DNA of 64,000 nucleotides from Candidatus Obscuribacter phosphatis (GCA_001899315.1 MOYA01000001.1:2963556-3027555); one strand, 5' to 3'. Counted from the stretch's first letter, positions 1-8,916 are shown. The notes: generated from the sequence alone by a model not told the origin. Numbers and translations are program-made.

Positions 1-1
1 C

Positions 2-517
2 AAAAACAGCTCTGGTTCGGGCTCAAATTCTATTTATGGTTCCGGTTATGGCTCAGGCTCAGGCTATGGACAGTCTAGATCTGGTTCTGGTTCGGGATCT
101 GGTTCTGGTTCGGGATATGGTTCCGGTTCGAGATCAGGCTCTAATTATGGTTCTAGTTCTGGATATGGTTCTAGTTCTGGATATGGTTCGGGTTCTGGAT
201 ATGGCTCCAGTTCTAGACCAGGCAATAAGCCAGGCAGCAATGCCGGCAGCCGACCGGCTAGCTCCGGCTCGCCCTATCAATCGCAATCACAGCCCAAACC
301 ACGGGTAATGCGTAAAGAAGCCGAAAGCGAAGCGACTCCCCCGCCAACCTATGAAAAGCTGACCGTAGGGGACCGGGTCAACCATGTTAAGTTTGGTATT
401 GGCACGATGATAGAAGTTATCGGCGATGAAGATAAAGAACTTTATGTGGTCAAATTCGCCGAATGGGGCGAAAAACGGCTAGATCCCAGATACGCCAAGC
501 TAGTCAAGATTTCCTGA
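2..517 (+). CDS. pcrA: C-terminal end of a PcrA/UvrD-type DNA helicase (5' truncated by window edge)
   Basis: The frame is open from base 2 to the TGA at 515-517, so the gene starts outside the window. About 95 residues of low-complexity Gly/Ser/Tyr sequence (short GSGYGS-like units) are followed by a basic, Gln/Pro-rich stretch. The last 50 residues form the Tudor-like tail typical of PcrA/UvrD superfamily 1A helicases, with the pattern VGDRVNHVKFGIGTM and then a VKFAEWGEKRL strand pair. In PcrA this tail contacts RNA polymerase or other partners. The helicase motifs themselves are off the window, so the assignment rests on the tail alone. The unusually long Gly/Ser/Tyr linker between motor and tail is odd for the family. 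Confidence 0.75.
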   Translation, partial: KNSSGSGSNSIYGSGYGSGSGYGQSRSGSGSGSGSGSGYGSGSRSGSNYGSSSGYGSSSGYGSGSGYGSSSRPGNKPGSNAGSRPASSGSPYQSQSQPKPRVMRKEAESEATPPPTYEKLTVGDRVNHVKFGIGTMIEVIGDEDKELYVVKFAEWGEKRLDPRYAKLVKIS

Positions 518-610
518 CATGAGGTCCGTCAAATCTCTGCCGGGCGCCCGCCATTTAATATATTTGGTGGGCTTAAGCCCATGTCGGAAAATTTGTCAGG
601 GGGTATAGCG

Positions 611-1069
611 GTGTCTCAAGAGAGAACCTTTGTGGCTGTTAAGCCAGACGGCGTAGAACGCGGTTACGTCGGCGAAATCATTTCACGCTTTGAGCGTAGA
701 GGACTGAAACTGGTCGGACTAAAGCAGATGCAAGTGCCGGTGGAACTGGCCGAGCGTCACTATGGCGAGCACAAAGGCAAACCATTCTTTGACGGTCTGG
801 TGAAATTCATCACATCTGGTCCGATTGTTGCCATGGTTTGGGAAGGCAAAGGAGCCATCACCCTAGCTCGCAACGTCATCGGCGCCACCAACCCGGCTCA
901 ATCGGCCCCCGGCACCATCAGAGGTGACTTGGCCGTCGAAATCGGTCGCAATATGGTGCATGGTTCGGACGGTCCCGAATCGGCAGCTCGCGAAATCGGT
1001 CTCTTCTTCAAAGACGAAGAACTAATCAAAGACTGGAACCGCGCCGTCGATAAATGGGTCTGCGAATAA
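611..1069 (+). CDS. ndk: Nucleoside diphosphate kinase
   Basis: Ndk transfers the gamma phosphate from ATP to nucleoside diphosphates through a phospho-histidine, balancing cytoplasmic NTP and dNTP pools. The protein has the family start ([11 protein letters not shown]) and the active-site NMVHGSD with His117, plus the EIGLFF tail. I chose the GTG at 611 because an AGGGGG ribosome-binding site sits 7 bases upstream and the resulting 152 residues match normal bacterial Ndk length. The in-frame ATG at 581 would add ten residues and lacks a good binding site. The gene ends exactly where the convergent glycosyltransferase ends, with no spacer. Confidence 0.95.
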   Translation: MSQERTFVAVKPDGVERGYVGEIISRFERRGLKLVGLKQMQVPVELAERHYGEHKGKPFFDGLVKFITSGPIVAMVWEGKGAITLARNVIGATNPAQSAPGTIRGDLAVEIGRNMVHGSDGPESAAREIGLFFKDEELIKDWNRAVDKWVCE

Positions 1070-2239
1070 TCAGCCCAACATTGTCATAGCCATTTGAAAG
1101 ACCTTCTCGCTGGGAAGGTCTTTCATGCATGCAATGGTGCCTAAACTGCATTTCTTTGAGAAACAAGGCTGGCAGGAGAGATCCAAGTGACAGGCAGCCA
1201 CCTGCTCTGGCGCACCATAGGGACCATTGCGTCCCCAAGGCGAACTACCATGCAGGGCAAGCACTCTTGTTGCCTTTTCAGCACAGCTGCCCGCCCCGAC
1301 CGCACAAGCTAAATGCAGGGGACCGGTATCGGCGCCGATGACCAAATCGAGCTTGGCAAAAAGTGCCACCAGATCTATGAGATTGGTTTCACCAGTGATA
1401 TCAGCCACATGGCCTCCACCCCCGGTGCCCGAAGCCAATCCTTTATATATGTATTGATTTGTGGTCCGGTCAGAGGGACCACCCAGCAAAAAAATCCGAC
1501 AATCTAAATCTCCCTCTTCCAAAAGGCGCTTACCAAGCTCGATCCAGTGGTCTGACGGCCAAATCTTGGTGTCCCAGGTGGTGCCGGCGAAAAAGCCGAT
1601 ATTCTTGGTCGCCGTATTTGGTGCCCCCGTCATACCAAAGAGCGCAGCAACCTTAGCCTCAGATTGAGGTGGGGGCGAGGGCAAGGGAAAACAGACTAAT
1701 GTATGGCTATCTTGTTCTGAGCTCGCTTGAGCAGGTGGTGCGGCACCCCGGGCGGTACTGATGACAAAGTCGGCGAGAGCTAGATTGAGATCGACCACAT
1801 GCCTGGAAACCCCGAAATAGTCGCCAATATCCAGCTTGTCGCTAAGCAAATACTCGGCCATTTCCCTGGTGCCCTTGAAGCCAAAGACTCTTTTTGCTCC
1901 TGACTGCCTGGCCAAAAAGGCACTCTTAAACAAACCCTGGGCATCTATAGCATAGTCGAATTGATAAGACCGAAGCTCTGAAACGAAGGCCCGCAAAGCG
2001 GCTACAGACTTAAGCATGGTGGCAGGCTGGCCGCTTTTCAGACCGCCTAGCCATGTCTTCTTCTCAAAAACATGCACTTTATCAACACAAGGATTATCCA
2101 CCAGTAGCGGTGCCGCCAAAGGTTCCACCAACCAATGCAATTCCAGCCCAGGCAGAGCCTGCTTCAGGCGATGCGCCGCCGGCAAGCAATGAATTACATC
2201 ACCTATGGCAGATAGCTTTACTAATAGAAGTCGCGCCAT
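1070..2239 (-). CDS. Glycosyltransferase family 9 (ADP-heptose:LPS heptosyltransferase-like)
   Basis: This 389-residue protein has the GT9 layout: an N-terminal Rossmann start LLLVKLSAIGDVIHCLPA, a GFFAGTTWDTKIWP nucleotide-sugar region near the middle, and the C-terminal donor-binding signature GADTGPLHLACAVGA followed by a proline-rich WGRNGPYG loop. GT9 enzymes of the WaaC/WaaF type add heptose to the LPS inner core at the cytoplasmic face of the inner membrane. Its presence is the best sign in the window that the organism has LPS. The ATG at 2239 gives the family's usual N-terminus. Which heptose step it performs cannot be told from sequence alone. Confidence 0.85.
   Translation of the reverse strand: MARLLLVKLSAIGDVIHCLPAAHRLKQALPGLELHWLVEPLAAPLLVDNPCVDKVHVFEKKTWLGGLKSGQPATMLKSVAALRAFVSELRSYQFDYAIDAQGLFKSAFLARQSGAKRVFGFKGTREMAEYLLSDKLDIGDYFGVSRHVVDLNLALADFVISTARGAAPPAQASSEQDSHTLVCFPLPSPPPQSEAKVAALFGMTGAPNTATKNIGFFAGTTWDTKIWPSDHWIELGKRLLEEGDLDCRIFLLGGPSDRTTNQYIYKGLASGTGGGGHVADITGETNLIDLVALFAKLDLVIGADTGPLHLACAVGAGSCAEKATRVLALHGSSPWGRNGPYGAPEQVAACHLDLSCQPCFSKKCSLGTIACMKDLPSEKVFQMAMTMLG
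1096..1124 (+). terminator. Hairpin inside the tail of the convergent gene, probable ndk terminator
   Basis: A perfect 11-bp stem (GAAAGACCTTC / GAAGGTCTTTC) with a 7-base loop begins 27 bases past the ndk stop. It lies wholly within the last codons of the convergent glycosyltransferase gene. Only a short T tract (TTTC, part of the stem) is present, so termination strength is uncertain. Confidence 0.5.
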
Positions 2240-2473
2240 TGCAAAATCTCTTGGTCAGATGCGATTGTACATCTAAAGGCGCAAATAGCCCATGGCTTTG
2301 CCTTTCAAGCCTCAAGACCGGTCATTACTTTTGGTATCAGCCATTAGCTATGGTGCGGCACCACCGACAAGACCAATTCCGCCCCTGGTATCACTTTAGC
2401 GGAATTTGAAAAACCCGAGAACCCAACTCTGTGGGCGTTTTAAGCCACAAAAGAAAAATGTATATCCAATAGG

Positions 2474-2501
2474 TTATAAATGCATAGATGTTTGGTACAA
2501 T
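2474..2501 (+). promoter_or_regulatory. Possible promoter for the H1-like/RHH gene
   Basis: TGGTACAAT at 2493-2501 is an extended -10 element (TG-n-TACAAT), with a weak -35 (TTATAA, 2474-2479) 16 bases upstream. It would give a leader of roughly 170 bases. Within the leader a CTCCCA/TGGGGG hairpin with a 5-base loop lies at 2575-2591. The rest of the 440-base gap between the glycosyltransferase and the gene at 2681 holds no gene that I can support. Confidence 0.35.
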
Positions 2502-2680
2502 ATATGTGCCACCTAGAGTGGTGGTGACCTTATAAACGGTGGTGAACCAAATATCCACCGACAAAATGAGAGAACTCCCAACAACTGGGGGTCCTCCGTC
2601 GGATATTGCCCGAATCAAGAAACCGACGACAGCCGCATTTGAATGAATGCAAAAACCCTACATACATTAAGGAGTGAAAC

Positions 2681-3013
2681 ATGGCAGGAGCTGCAAAAAA
2701 AGCTGGTGGCAAAGCTAAGCCCAAAGCCGCTAAATCAGCCAAACCGGCTAAGGTAGCCACAAAGAGACTGGGTGGTGGTCGCAAACTGGGACGTAAAGCC
2801 CCGGCCAAGCACACAACCAAAGCCAAAGCGCCTTCGGCTTCCCGCGGCGGTGACGAGGATTACATGAAGTTCTCCGGCAAGTTCACCGTTCGTCTGCCCA
2901 AGTCGCTCCACAAAGCTCTCGTAGACAGAGCTGAAAGAGAAGGCGTCAGCCTCAACCTCTTCGTCACCAATGCCCTTTCCAGAACAGTAGCCTTGCCCAG
3001 CAAGAAGCGCTAA
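2681..3013 (+). CDS. DNA-binding protein: histone H1-like Lys/Ala tail plus ribbon-helix-helix domain
   Basis: The first 55 residues are almost only Lys, Ala, Pro, Gly and Arg (AKPKAAKSAKPAK-type runs), like eukaryotic H1 tails, chlamydial Hc1 or AlgP. Residues about 62-105 form a ribbon-helix-helix domain of the HicB C-terminal/Arc type (KFTVRLPKSLHKALVDRAE, then an SLNLFVTNALSRTV helix). An AAGGAG site precedes the ATG by 7 bases and a strong terminator follows, so this is a monocistronic, probably abundant protein. No HicA toxin gene lies next to it, so a nucleoid-associated or global regulatory role is more likely than an antitoxin. The function is inferred. Confidence 0.75.
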   Translation: MAGAAKKAGGKAKPKAAKSAKPAKVATKRLGGGRKLGRKAPAKHTTKAKAPSASRGGDEDYMKFSGKFTVRLPKSLHKALVDRAEREGVSLNLFVTNALSRTVALPSKKR

Positions 3014-3042
3014 TTAAGGAAAATCAGTCAATTTTTAAGATA

Positions 3043-3076
3043 AAGGGAGGGGCCAAGCCCTTCCTTTTATTTTTTT
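3043..3076 (+). terminator. Rho-independent terminator
   Basis: A 9-bp stem (AAGGGAGGG / CCCTTCCTT, one G-T pair) with a 6-base loop is followed by TTATTTTTTT. It lies 30 bases after the stop of the H1-like gene. Confidence 0.85.
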
Positions 3077-3228
3077 AAGATAACGCAAAGACCTGATTTC
3101 CCCCTGGTTTATCAGTCACTTATCTGCATTATTAGGTACTTTCACTTTGAATCGAGCCCGGAAACCGATAAACTGACCAATGGCCGACTCTATGGCGAGC
3201 GGCGGTTCACAGCAGGAATTTATCAGTC

Positions 3229-4467
3229 ATGAGCAATTCGGTACCAATTCTCAACCTTAAGGCGCAATACCAATCGATTCAATCTGAAATGGAAGCCACA
3301 GTGCTGGAAGTACTGCGCAGCGGTAACTATATTCTGGGCAAATATGTCACAGCCCTGGAAGAACAAGTAGCCGCTCTCAGCCAAGCCAAGTACGGCATCG
3401 GCGTGGCAAACGGCACAGACGCACTGATTCTCGCCCTCTGGGCCTTAGACATCAAAGAAGGCGATGAAGTAATCACTACCCCCTTCACCTTCGCCGCCAC
3501 AGTGGAAGCCATCGCCCTGCGCGGCGCCAAACCAGTCTTTGTCGATATCGACGAAAAGAGCTTCAATATCGATCCAGCCATGATCGAAAAGGCGATTACC
3601 GCTAAAACCCGTGTCATTATGCCGGTACACCTCTATGGACTGCCGGCCCACATGGAACCAATCATGGAGATTGCCCGCCGCCACAATCTAAAAGTGGTGG
3701 AAGACAATGCTCAGGGAATTGGCGCCCTCTATCGCGGCAAACCCACAGGCTCGATGGGCGATATCGCCTGCACAAGTTTTTACCCCACCAAGAACCTTGG
3801 TGCCGCCGGTGATGCCGGTATGCTCGTCACATCTTGCGACAAGCTGGCCGAGAGACTAAAAGCCATTCGCGCTCACGGCATGAGAAAACGCTACTACCAC
3901 GATGAACTCGGAGTAAATAGCCGCCTAGACGAATTGCAAGCCGCCATTCTCAGCGTAAAACTACCCCACTTAGCCAAGTGGAACGCTCGCCGCGCCGAGA
4001 TTGCTGCTATTTACAGCCGCGAACTGGCCGACTGCCCCGGCATCGTCACACCGACAGTGAGCCTGGCTGGCGTGCCGCAAGAACAAGCAGAAAAAGAAGT
4101 AAAACACGTCTATCACCAATACACCATCCGCGTCTTGGGAGCAGCCGATGCTGTCGGTCTGGAGAATGCCCGTCGCGATGCCCTGATTGCTGCCCTTTCA
4201 GCCAAAGGTGTTGGCTCGATGTGCTACTACCCCGTACCGCTTCATGTGCAAGACGCTTTCAAAGAAATTGGCGCCACCATGGGCTCGTTCCCTATCTCAG
4301 AAAGACTCTCGCGCGAGGTACTTTCCTTGCCGATGTATCCTGAACTGACAGATGAGCAAGTGGTCTACGTAGCCTCATCTATCAAGGAACATATGAAGAA
4401 GGCCGGCAGCGGACAGACTGCTGATTGCAGTATGGCTGTGCCGCAAGCCATTGGTTCCACAAAATAG
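3229..4467 (+). CDS. DegT/DnrJ/EryC1-family PLP sugar aminotransferase
   Basis: These enzymes transfer an amino group, usually from glutamate, to a keto-sugar nucleotide destined for O-antigen, capsule or glycan. The 412-residue protein has the family's DFxxFAATVEAIALRGAKPVFVD fold elements, the EDNAQGIGA segment, and the PLP-lysine motif SFYPTKNLG with Lys188. RAHGM and NSRLDELQAAIL follow as usual. The gene is followed after 18 bases by a large membrane glycosyltransferase-like gene, which supports a role in surface polysaccharide. The substrate is unknown. The start ATG has an AGGA site about 10 bases upstream. Confidence 0.9.
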   Translation: MSNSVPILNLKAQYQSIQSEMEATVLEVLRSGNYILGKYVTALEEQVAALSQAKYGIGVANGTDALILALWALDIKEGDEVITTPFTFAATVEAIALRGAKPVFVDIDEKSFNIDPAMIEKAITAKTRVIMPVHLYGLPAHMEPIMEIARRHNLKVVEDNAQGIGALYRGKPTGSMGDIACTSFYPTKNLGAAGDAGMLVTSCDKLAERLKAIRAHGMRKRYYHDELGVNSRLDELQAAILSVKLPHLAKWNARRAEIAAIYSRELADCPGIVTPTVSLAGVPQEQAEKEVKHVYHQYTIRVLGAADAVGLENARRDALIAALSAKGVGSMCYYPVPLHVQDAFKEIGATMGSFPISERLSREVLSLPMYPELTDEQVVYVASSIKEHMKKAGSGQTADCSMAVPQAIGSTK

Positions 4468-4485
4468 GCAGCGAAAGACTGTTTC

Positions 4486-6924
4486 GTGAGCTCTCACAAC
4501 AAATCACTGACTGCGGTCTTGCTGATAGCCAGCCTTGTTATCACGGCTCTCGCCTATCAAAGCGTGGTTTTTGATTTCTTTGCCGGCGACGATTTTGTAC
4601 ATCTTATTTGGCTCAAAGATGCCGTCGTCAACCACGAATTGATCTGGCGCAACTTCCACAGTTCGTGGCTGGACGGCACTACCACTAAGTTCTATCGTCC
4701 GCTCATTTCAGTCTTTATGGTCGCCGACTATGTGCTCTTCAATCGCAACGGCACAGGCTTCCACATAACCAATCTGCTCTTTCATCTCACTTCCACCCTG
4801 GCCATCTTCTTTATCACCAGGCACTTAGGCAAGAATTTTCTGCGTCTAAGACGCAGCCCAGACGGCGCCCCGCCCGAAGGACCAAGCCCTGATGCCAGCC
4901 TGCACTATGCCTGGCCTTTCTTTGCCAGTCTTTTCTTTGGGCTCTACCCCTTACACCCCGAGGCGGTTTCATGGATAACCGGCAGGGTAGATGCAGTGGT
5001 CACCGCCTTCATCACTCTTTCCTTCTGGCTCTATTTAGAAGCCCGTTCGCGCGGCAACAGCGGCAACAACACTAAACTGCTGCTCTTCCTTTCGATTGTC
5101 AGCCTAGCCCTAGGTCTGCTCTCAAAAGAAATGGCCATCACTTTACCGGCGGTCTTCGTCCTCTTTGAACTGGTCTTTCCACAAAGGTCGAGCGCCCGCG
5201 GCGTAGAAGCAAAAGCCATGCTGCGCCGAGCCCTAGATGCAGTGCTTGCCTCGGTACCTTTCTTTATTTTGATCGCCGTCTACTTTTGTGTGCGTTTTCT
5301 TGCACTCGGCACCATGGTCGGTGGCTATGACGATTCGCTCTTCTTTATTTCCGACCCCAAAGCTTTTGTCTATACATGGCTTGCCGGGCTGCGTATGTTC
5401 TTCGAGCCTTTCAATCGCGAACTGGTTAGCGTCAGATCGATTTGGGCGAAAGGCTGGGACGCCTGCCTCATCCTCAGTATCCTCTTTTCCTTTGCCAATT
5501 TAGTTAAGCTGCCGGCGCTCATGCGTCTTTATTTCTTTCTATCGGGCTGGTTGGTGCTTAGTCTTTTGCCGGTCTATAAAGTATTCGCCATTTCTGACGA
5601 CCTGCAAGGCAGCCGCCTTGCCTATTTGGCCACCGTGCCCCTCTGCTTACTGCTGTCTCTTGCGGTGGTAACAGTCAGGGGCAAGAAAGCAGAGCCGCTA
5701 ATGACCGGTCTAAAACTAGCTCATTCAGGCACTTTCGCCATATTAGCCTTTGCCATATTGGGCATGAACAACTTTGCCTGGGTCAATGCCGGCAACACAG
5801 CCAATGCCATTAGAGAGTCTCTAGCCAAGCTTTACAGCCAAGTGCCTGGTGACCCGCAGATACTTTTTGTGGGCTTGCCCGACCAAGAACACGGTGCCTA
5901 TATTTGCCGCAACGCCTTGCCCGGCATGACCCGCGCCCCACAGCTCAGTCGTGATGTTCTCAACGCCATCATGGTCGATCGCTTCGAACCGATTTTTCCC
6001 TTTGGCTATATAAAAGAATCACTCTATAAAGACCGCGACAAAGTAAAGATATTCCGCTTTGACCGAGAAGCAAAAGCACTAATGCCTGTAAGCCTCGACC
6101 AGAGCAACTATGACAGCCAGACTGAATCGACATATGCGGGCGAAGAATTGAAGAAAATCTTGAGCCCTGCCGAAAATCACGGCGAAGTCAAATACGACAT
6201 GAACAGCCTCAGTGTCGAAGGCGGCAAAGGTCGCTGGGGTCGCCCAGAATTGAAACTAGCCATTGCCGACCGTCCCTGTTTTGCCCTTGAATTTGTCGCC
6301 GTCACCATGAAAGTAAGCGACGTCGGTCGCCTGCAAGACGGCGTAGACTTGCTGTACAGCAACGATCTGGTGCCCGAATTTGCCCTCAAATCACGCACCC
6401 ACGCCTATCTAAAAGACGGACAAGACTGGCAAAATCTGAGAGTGGTTCTGCCTTTGCGCAGCCTGCCCGAATGGAGCCTGGGCGGTAAATGTCATGGCTT
6501 TATTTTGAAATTACCCCATGAAATGAAAGCCCAAATTGAAAAAATCGAAATACTGAAAGCCGACTCGGTCTGCCCCTCTATTAGTTTTGAGGGCGGCGGC
6601 TATTTAGGCAATAAAGGCTATCTGCATGTCACTAAAGAAAAACCAGGCATCTTGCAATACGATCTAAAATTGCCCGAAGCAGCCGGCGGCGCCATTGAAA
6701 TCACACGAGCCAATCTTTTGTTTGAAGAGCAAAACGGCAGCGAGCCTTCCAAAGTGACAGGGCAAACAATCGACCTACCGAGCGGTGAAAAAACTGGAAA
6801 AGTTGTATTGGACATTAGTAGATTCCCCAGCCTGGGCATCTATGAACTGCGCCTCTATGCCAAAGACAAACAAGGTCGGCGTTCCCATAATTCCGACCAC
6901 ATTGTCATAGCCCGCGATAACTAA
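4486..6924 (+). CDS. Large polytopic membrane protein, GT-C glycosyltransferase-like
   Basis: This 812-residue protein starts at a GTG 18 bases after the aminotransferase. Residues 1 to about 430 hold around ten hydrophobic segments; the rest is a soluble, beta-rich region. The N-terminal part has a FAGDDFVHL acidic motif after the first helix and a YRPLISV motif with LHPEAVSWITGRVDAV further on. This is the pattern seen in GT-C proteins of the TMTC/dolichyl-mannosyltransferase-like group, in which the acidic pair after TM1 is catalytic and a lipid-linked sugar is used at the outer face of the inner membrane. The exact sugar and acceptor are not known. Its stop overlaps the selB stop by 4 bases. 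Confidence 0.7.
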   Translation: MSSHNKSLTAVLLIASLVITALAYQSVVFDFFAGDDFVHLIWLKDAVVNHELIWRNFHSSWLDGTTTKFYRPLISVFMVADYVLFNRNGTGFHITNLLFHLTSTLAIFFITRHLGKNFLRLRRSPDGAPPEGPSPDASLHYAWPFFASLFFGLYPLHPEAVSWITGRVDAVVTAFITLSFWLYLEARSRGNSGNNTKLLLFLSIVSLALGLLSKEMAITLPAVFVLFELVFPQRSSARGVEAKAMLRRALDAVLASVPFFILIAVYFCVRFLALGTMVGGYDDSLFFISDPKAFVYTWLAGLRMFFEPFNRELVSVRSIWAKGWDACLILSILFSFANLVKLPALMRLYFFLSGWLVLSLLPVYKVFAISDDLQGSRLAYLATVPLCLLLSLAVVTVRGKKAEPLMTGLKLAHSGTFAILAFAILGMNNFAWVNAGNTANAIRESLAKLYSQVPGDPQILFVGLPDQEHGAYICRNALPGMTRAPQLSRDVLNAIMVDRFEPIFPFGYIKESLYKDRDKVKIFRFDREAKALMPVSLDQSNYDSQTESTYAGEELKKILSPAENHGEVKYDMNSLSVEGGKGRWGRPELKLAIADRPCFALEFVAVTMKVSDVGRLQDGVDLLYSNDLVPEFALKSRTHAYLKDGQDWQNLRVVLPLRSLPEWSLGGKCHGFILKLPHEMKAQIEKIEILKADSVCPSISFEGGGYLGNKGYLHVTKEKPGILQYDLKLPEAAGGAIEITRANLLFEEQNGSEPSKVTGQTIDLPSGEKTGKVVLDISRFPSLGIYELRLYAKDKQGRRSHNSDHIVIARDN

Positions 6925-8900
6925 TCGGCCTTCGGCGCCTTGAGCAGCATGCGACCATTGCCCACCCGCCTGGTCACCTGTCGATCATCAAAGAAAGAAA
7001 GCAAAGCCATAATATATTTGCGGCTAATCTGCATAGCCTCTCTAAAATCTGAAGGCGAAATATCGCGCTTAGACTGCCAGAGCTTACCCAAAATCTTATG
7101 GGCCCGGGCTATTTCTTTTGCAGAAGCAGCAAAGTCATAAGCGACAATAAAGACTTCCTCGCGCTTTTCAAAGGCCTCTAGAAATTGCTTGGCGTCCCTC
7201 AAGCTAAGCCCGGCAAGAATAGCCAGCTCTTTGATTTCTAATATTGCTTTTTCGTCAACGAGGGCAAGCAAAGCGGCAGCCTCAGCACTGACGCCACTCT
7301 GGGTGGTGGCAACAATGCGGTCACCCTGACGCTCTAGACCGGCTTGCTTGGTCATATTTTCATCTGCCAGCACTGCTGCTATTACTTCACCAAAGACTTC
7401 GCGCGCGAGGAAAGGACAAACCGCCGTGCGTAATGACTCGATAACCACAAAGCCCTGCCCCGCCGCAAGCTGCTTATGCATAGCCGACTTGACCGATTCT
7501 TTCAGCTTTTCAAAGCGGGCATAAGACAAAAAATGCCCTGCCAAATGTTCGATTTCATTTGCTTTGGTAAGCGACCGGACCTCAAGGCTAGATGGTAAGA
7601 AACAGGACAATTCAGCCTCTTGCAAAGCCAGGCGGGGATACTCAGCGAGCACCAAGTCGAGAGCCCGTTGATAAGACAGTTCGGCCAAAGCAGAAAGCAA
7701 GGGCGCCACAGCATGGCGCTTGAGATAGGTCGGGCGGTCGCCGGTCAAGACAGTACCGCCGGCGATATCACTGCCGGTCTCGCCCCAGCGCATAATAAAG
7801 CGGTCTTGCAAGCGCACAGGCGCCCGGTAACGCCCGTCTTCCGCTTGAAAGGCCAACTGGGCAAAATACCCGCCCTCTTGCCGTTTATCGAGCCAACGCA
7901 GATAAGCCGGGTACTCGGCCGTGCCATGGTAAATTTTCACCTGCATGGGCAACTTACAATGCTCGAGCTTGCCGCCCTCAGCATCTTGCAATACCGCCAA
8001 AATGCCGCCAAAGGTCTGGGGCTCAGACCCAGTAATAATCACTCCTCGGCTTAAAGCAACTTCTTCTTTGAAGGTGAGATTGACCGCCAGCCTTTGCCCT
8101 GGCAAGGCTTTTTCCAGCTTACGACCAAAATTTTCAAGCCCACGCACGCGTGCTGCAGCACTCAAGCCCACCCCGGTCAGATAGACCGAATCACCGCTCT
8201 TCAACTCACCTTCAAGTAGTGTGCCGGTGACGACTCGTCCATAACCAGCTTTGACAAAAACTCTGTCGACCGCTAAAAAAGCAGCGCCAGCCTTCTTTGT
8301 ACCAAGGGCTTTAGCCTGCTCTTTTAAATCGGATTCGCCCCGAGGCAAGCCACGCAACACCCGCTCAATATCTAGCTTTAGCGCCTGAACGCTCTCTTGC
8401 GAATGGGCATTTACCCGCGCACAATGCAAGAGCGCCAGTCCATAATCTTGCAAAAGTCGGCGGCAATCTTCCTCGCTCTCTTCGACTGTCTTTTTGCCGC
8501 TGCCGGACCCTACTAGGTCAACCTTGCTGAGAGCCAGTATGACGCCCTTGACTCCAAGCAGACTAAGAATTTTAATATGCTGAATCGTCTGGGGCATCGG
8601 TCCTTCATCTGCCGCCACCACCAGTAGTGCTATCTCCACCCCGCCGACACCAGCCAGCATGTTTTTCAAAAACTTGCCGTGCCCGGGCACATCGATAAAA
8701 CCGGCAATAATCTCAGGTCTGTCGTCTTCGCCCTTAAAGATCAGGGGCGCAAAACCCAGATCGGTTGTCATCTGCCGCTCTCGCTCTTCTTTGAGACGGT
8801 CGGTATCGACGCCGGTCAAAGCCCGCAACAAGCTTGTCTTGCCGTGGTCGACATGGCCGGCCGTGGCCAGAGTGAAATGAGCAGTGGGCAATTTTTCCAT
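6921..8900 (-). CDS. selB: Selenocysteine-specific translation elongation factor SelB
   Basis: SelB carries selenocysteinyl-tRNA to ribosomes paused at UGA codons marked by a SECIS hairpin. The 659 residues show G1 GHVDHGKT (15-22), the GVDTDRLKEE stretch, G3 DVPGHG (70-75) and G4 SKVD (125-128). EF-Tu-like domains II/III follow, with four winged-helix repeats at the C-terminus ending in the SRKYIMALLSFFD and TRRVGNGRMLL pattern of the SECIS-binding WH4 domain. The usual RGITIDLGFA of switch I is RQMTTDLGFA here, a small departure. selA, selC and selD are not in the window. The start is the only one that keeps the G1 motif near residue 15. Confidence 0.93.
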   Translation of the reverse strand: MEKLPTAHFTLATAGHVDHGKTSLLRALTGVDTDRLKEERERQMTTDLGFAPLIFKGEDDRPEIIAGFIDVPGHGKFLKNMLAGVGGVEIALLVVAADEGPMPQTIQHIKILSLLGVKGVILALSKVDLVGSGSGKKTVEESEEDCRRLLQDYGLALLHCARVNAHSQESVQALKLDIERVLRGLPRGESDLKEQAKALGTKKAGAAFLAVDRVFVKAGYGRVVTGTLLEGELKSGDSVYLTGVGLSAAARVRGLENFGRKLEKALPGQRLAVNLTFKEEVALSRGVIITGSEPQTFGGILAVLQDAEGGKLEHCKLPMQVKIYHGTAEYPAYLRWLDKRQEGGYFAQLAFQAEDGRYRAPVRLQDRFIMRWGETGSDIAGGTVLTGDRPTYLKRHAVAPLLSALAELSYQRALDLVLAEYPRLALQEAELSCFLPSSLEVRSLTKANEIEHLAGHFLSYARFEKLKESVKSAMHKQLAAGQGFVVIESLRTAVCPFLAREVFGEVIAAVLADENMTKQAGLERQGDRIVATTQSGVSAEAAALLALVDEKAILEIKELAILAGLSLRDAKQFLEAFEKREEVFIVAYDFAASAKEIARAHKILGKLWQSKRDISPSDFREAMQISRKYIMALLSFFDDRQVTRRVGNGRMLLKAPKAD

Positions 8901-8910
8901 AGCAGATAAG

Positions 8911-8916
8911 ATTATA
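8911..8916 (-). promoter_or_regulatory. -10 box very close to the selB start codon
   Basis: On the minus strand a perfect TATAAT ends 10 bases before the selB ATG. No clear -35 is visible and no Shine-Dalgarno sequence separates it from the ATG. If it is used, the selB mRNA would have almost no leader. Confidence 0.35.

Noticed and set aside
36-308. A frame of Val/Met/Leu/Asp repeats at the window start
   Set aside because: It is the +1 frame of the Gly/Ser/Tyr linker; the linker frame leads directly into the PcrA tail.
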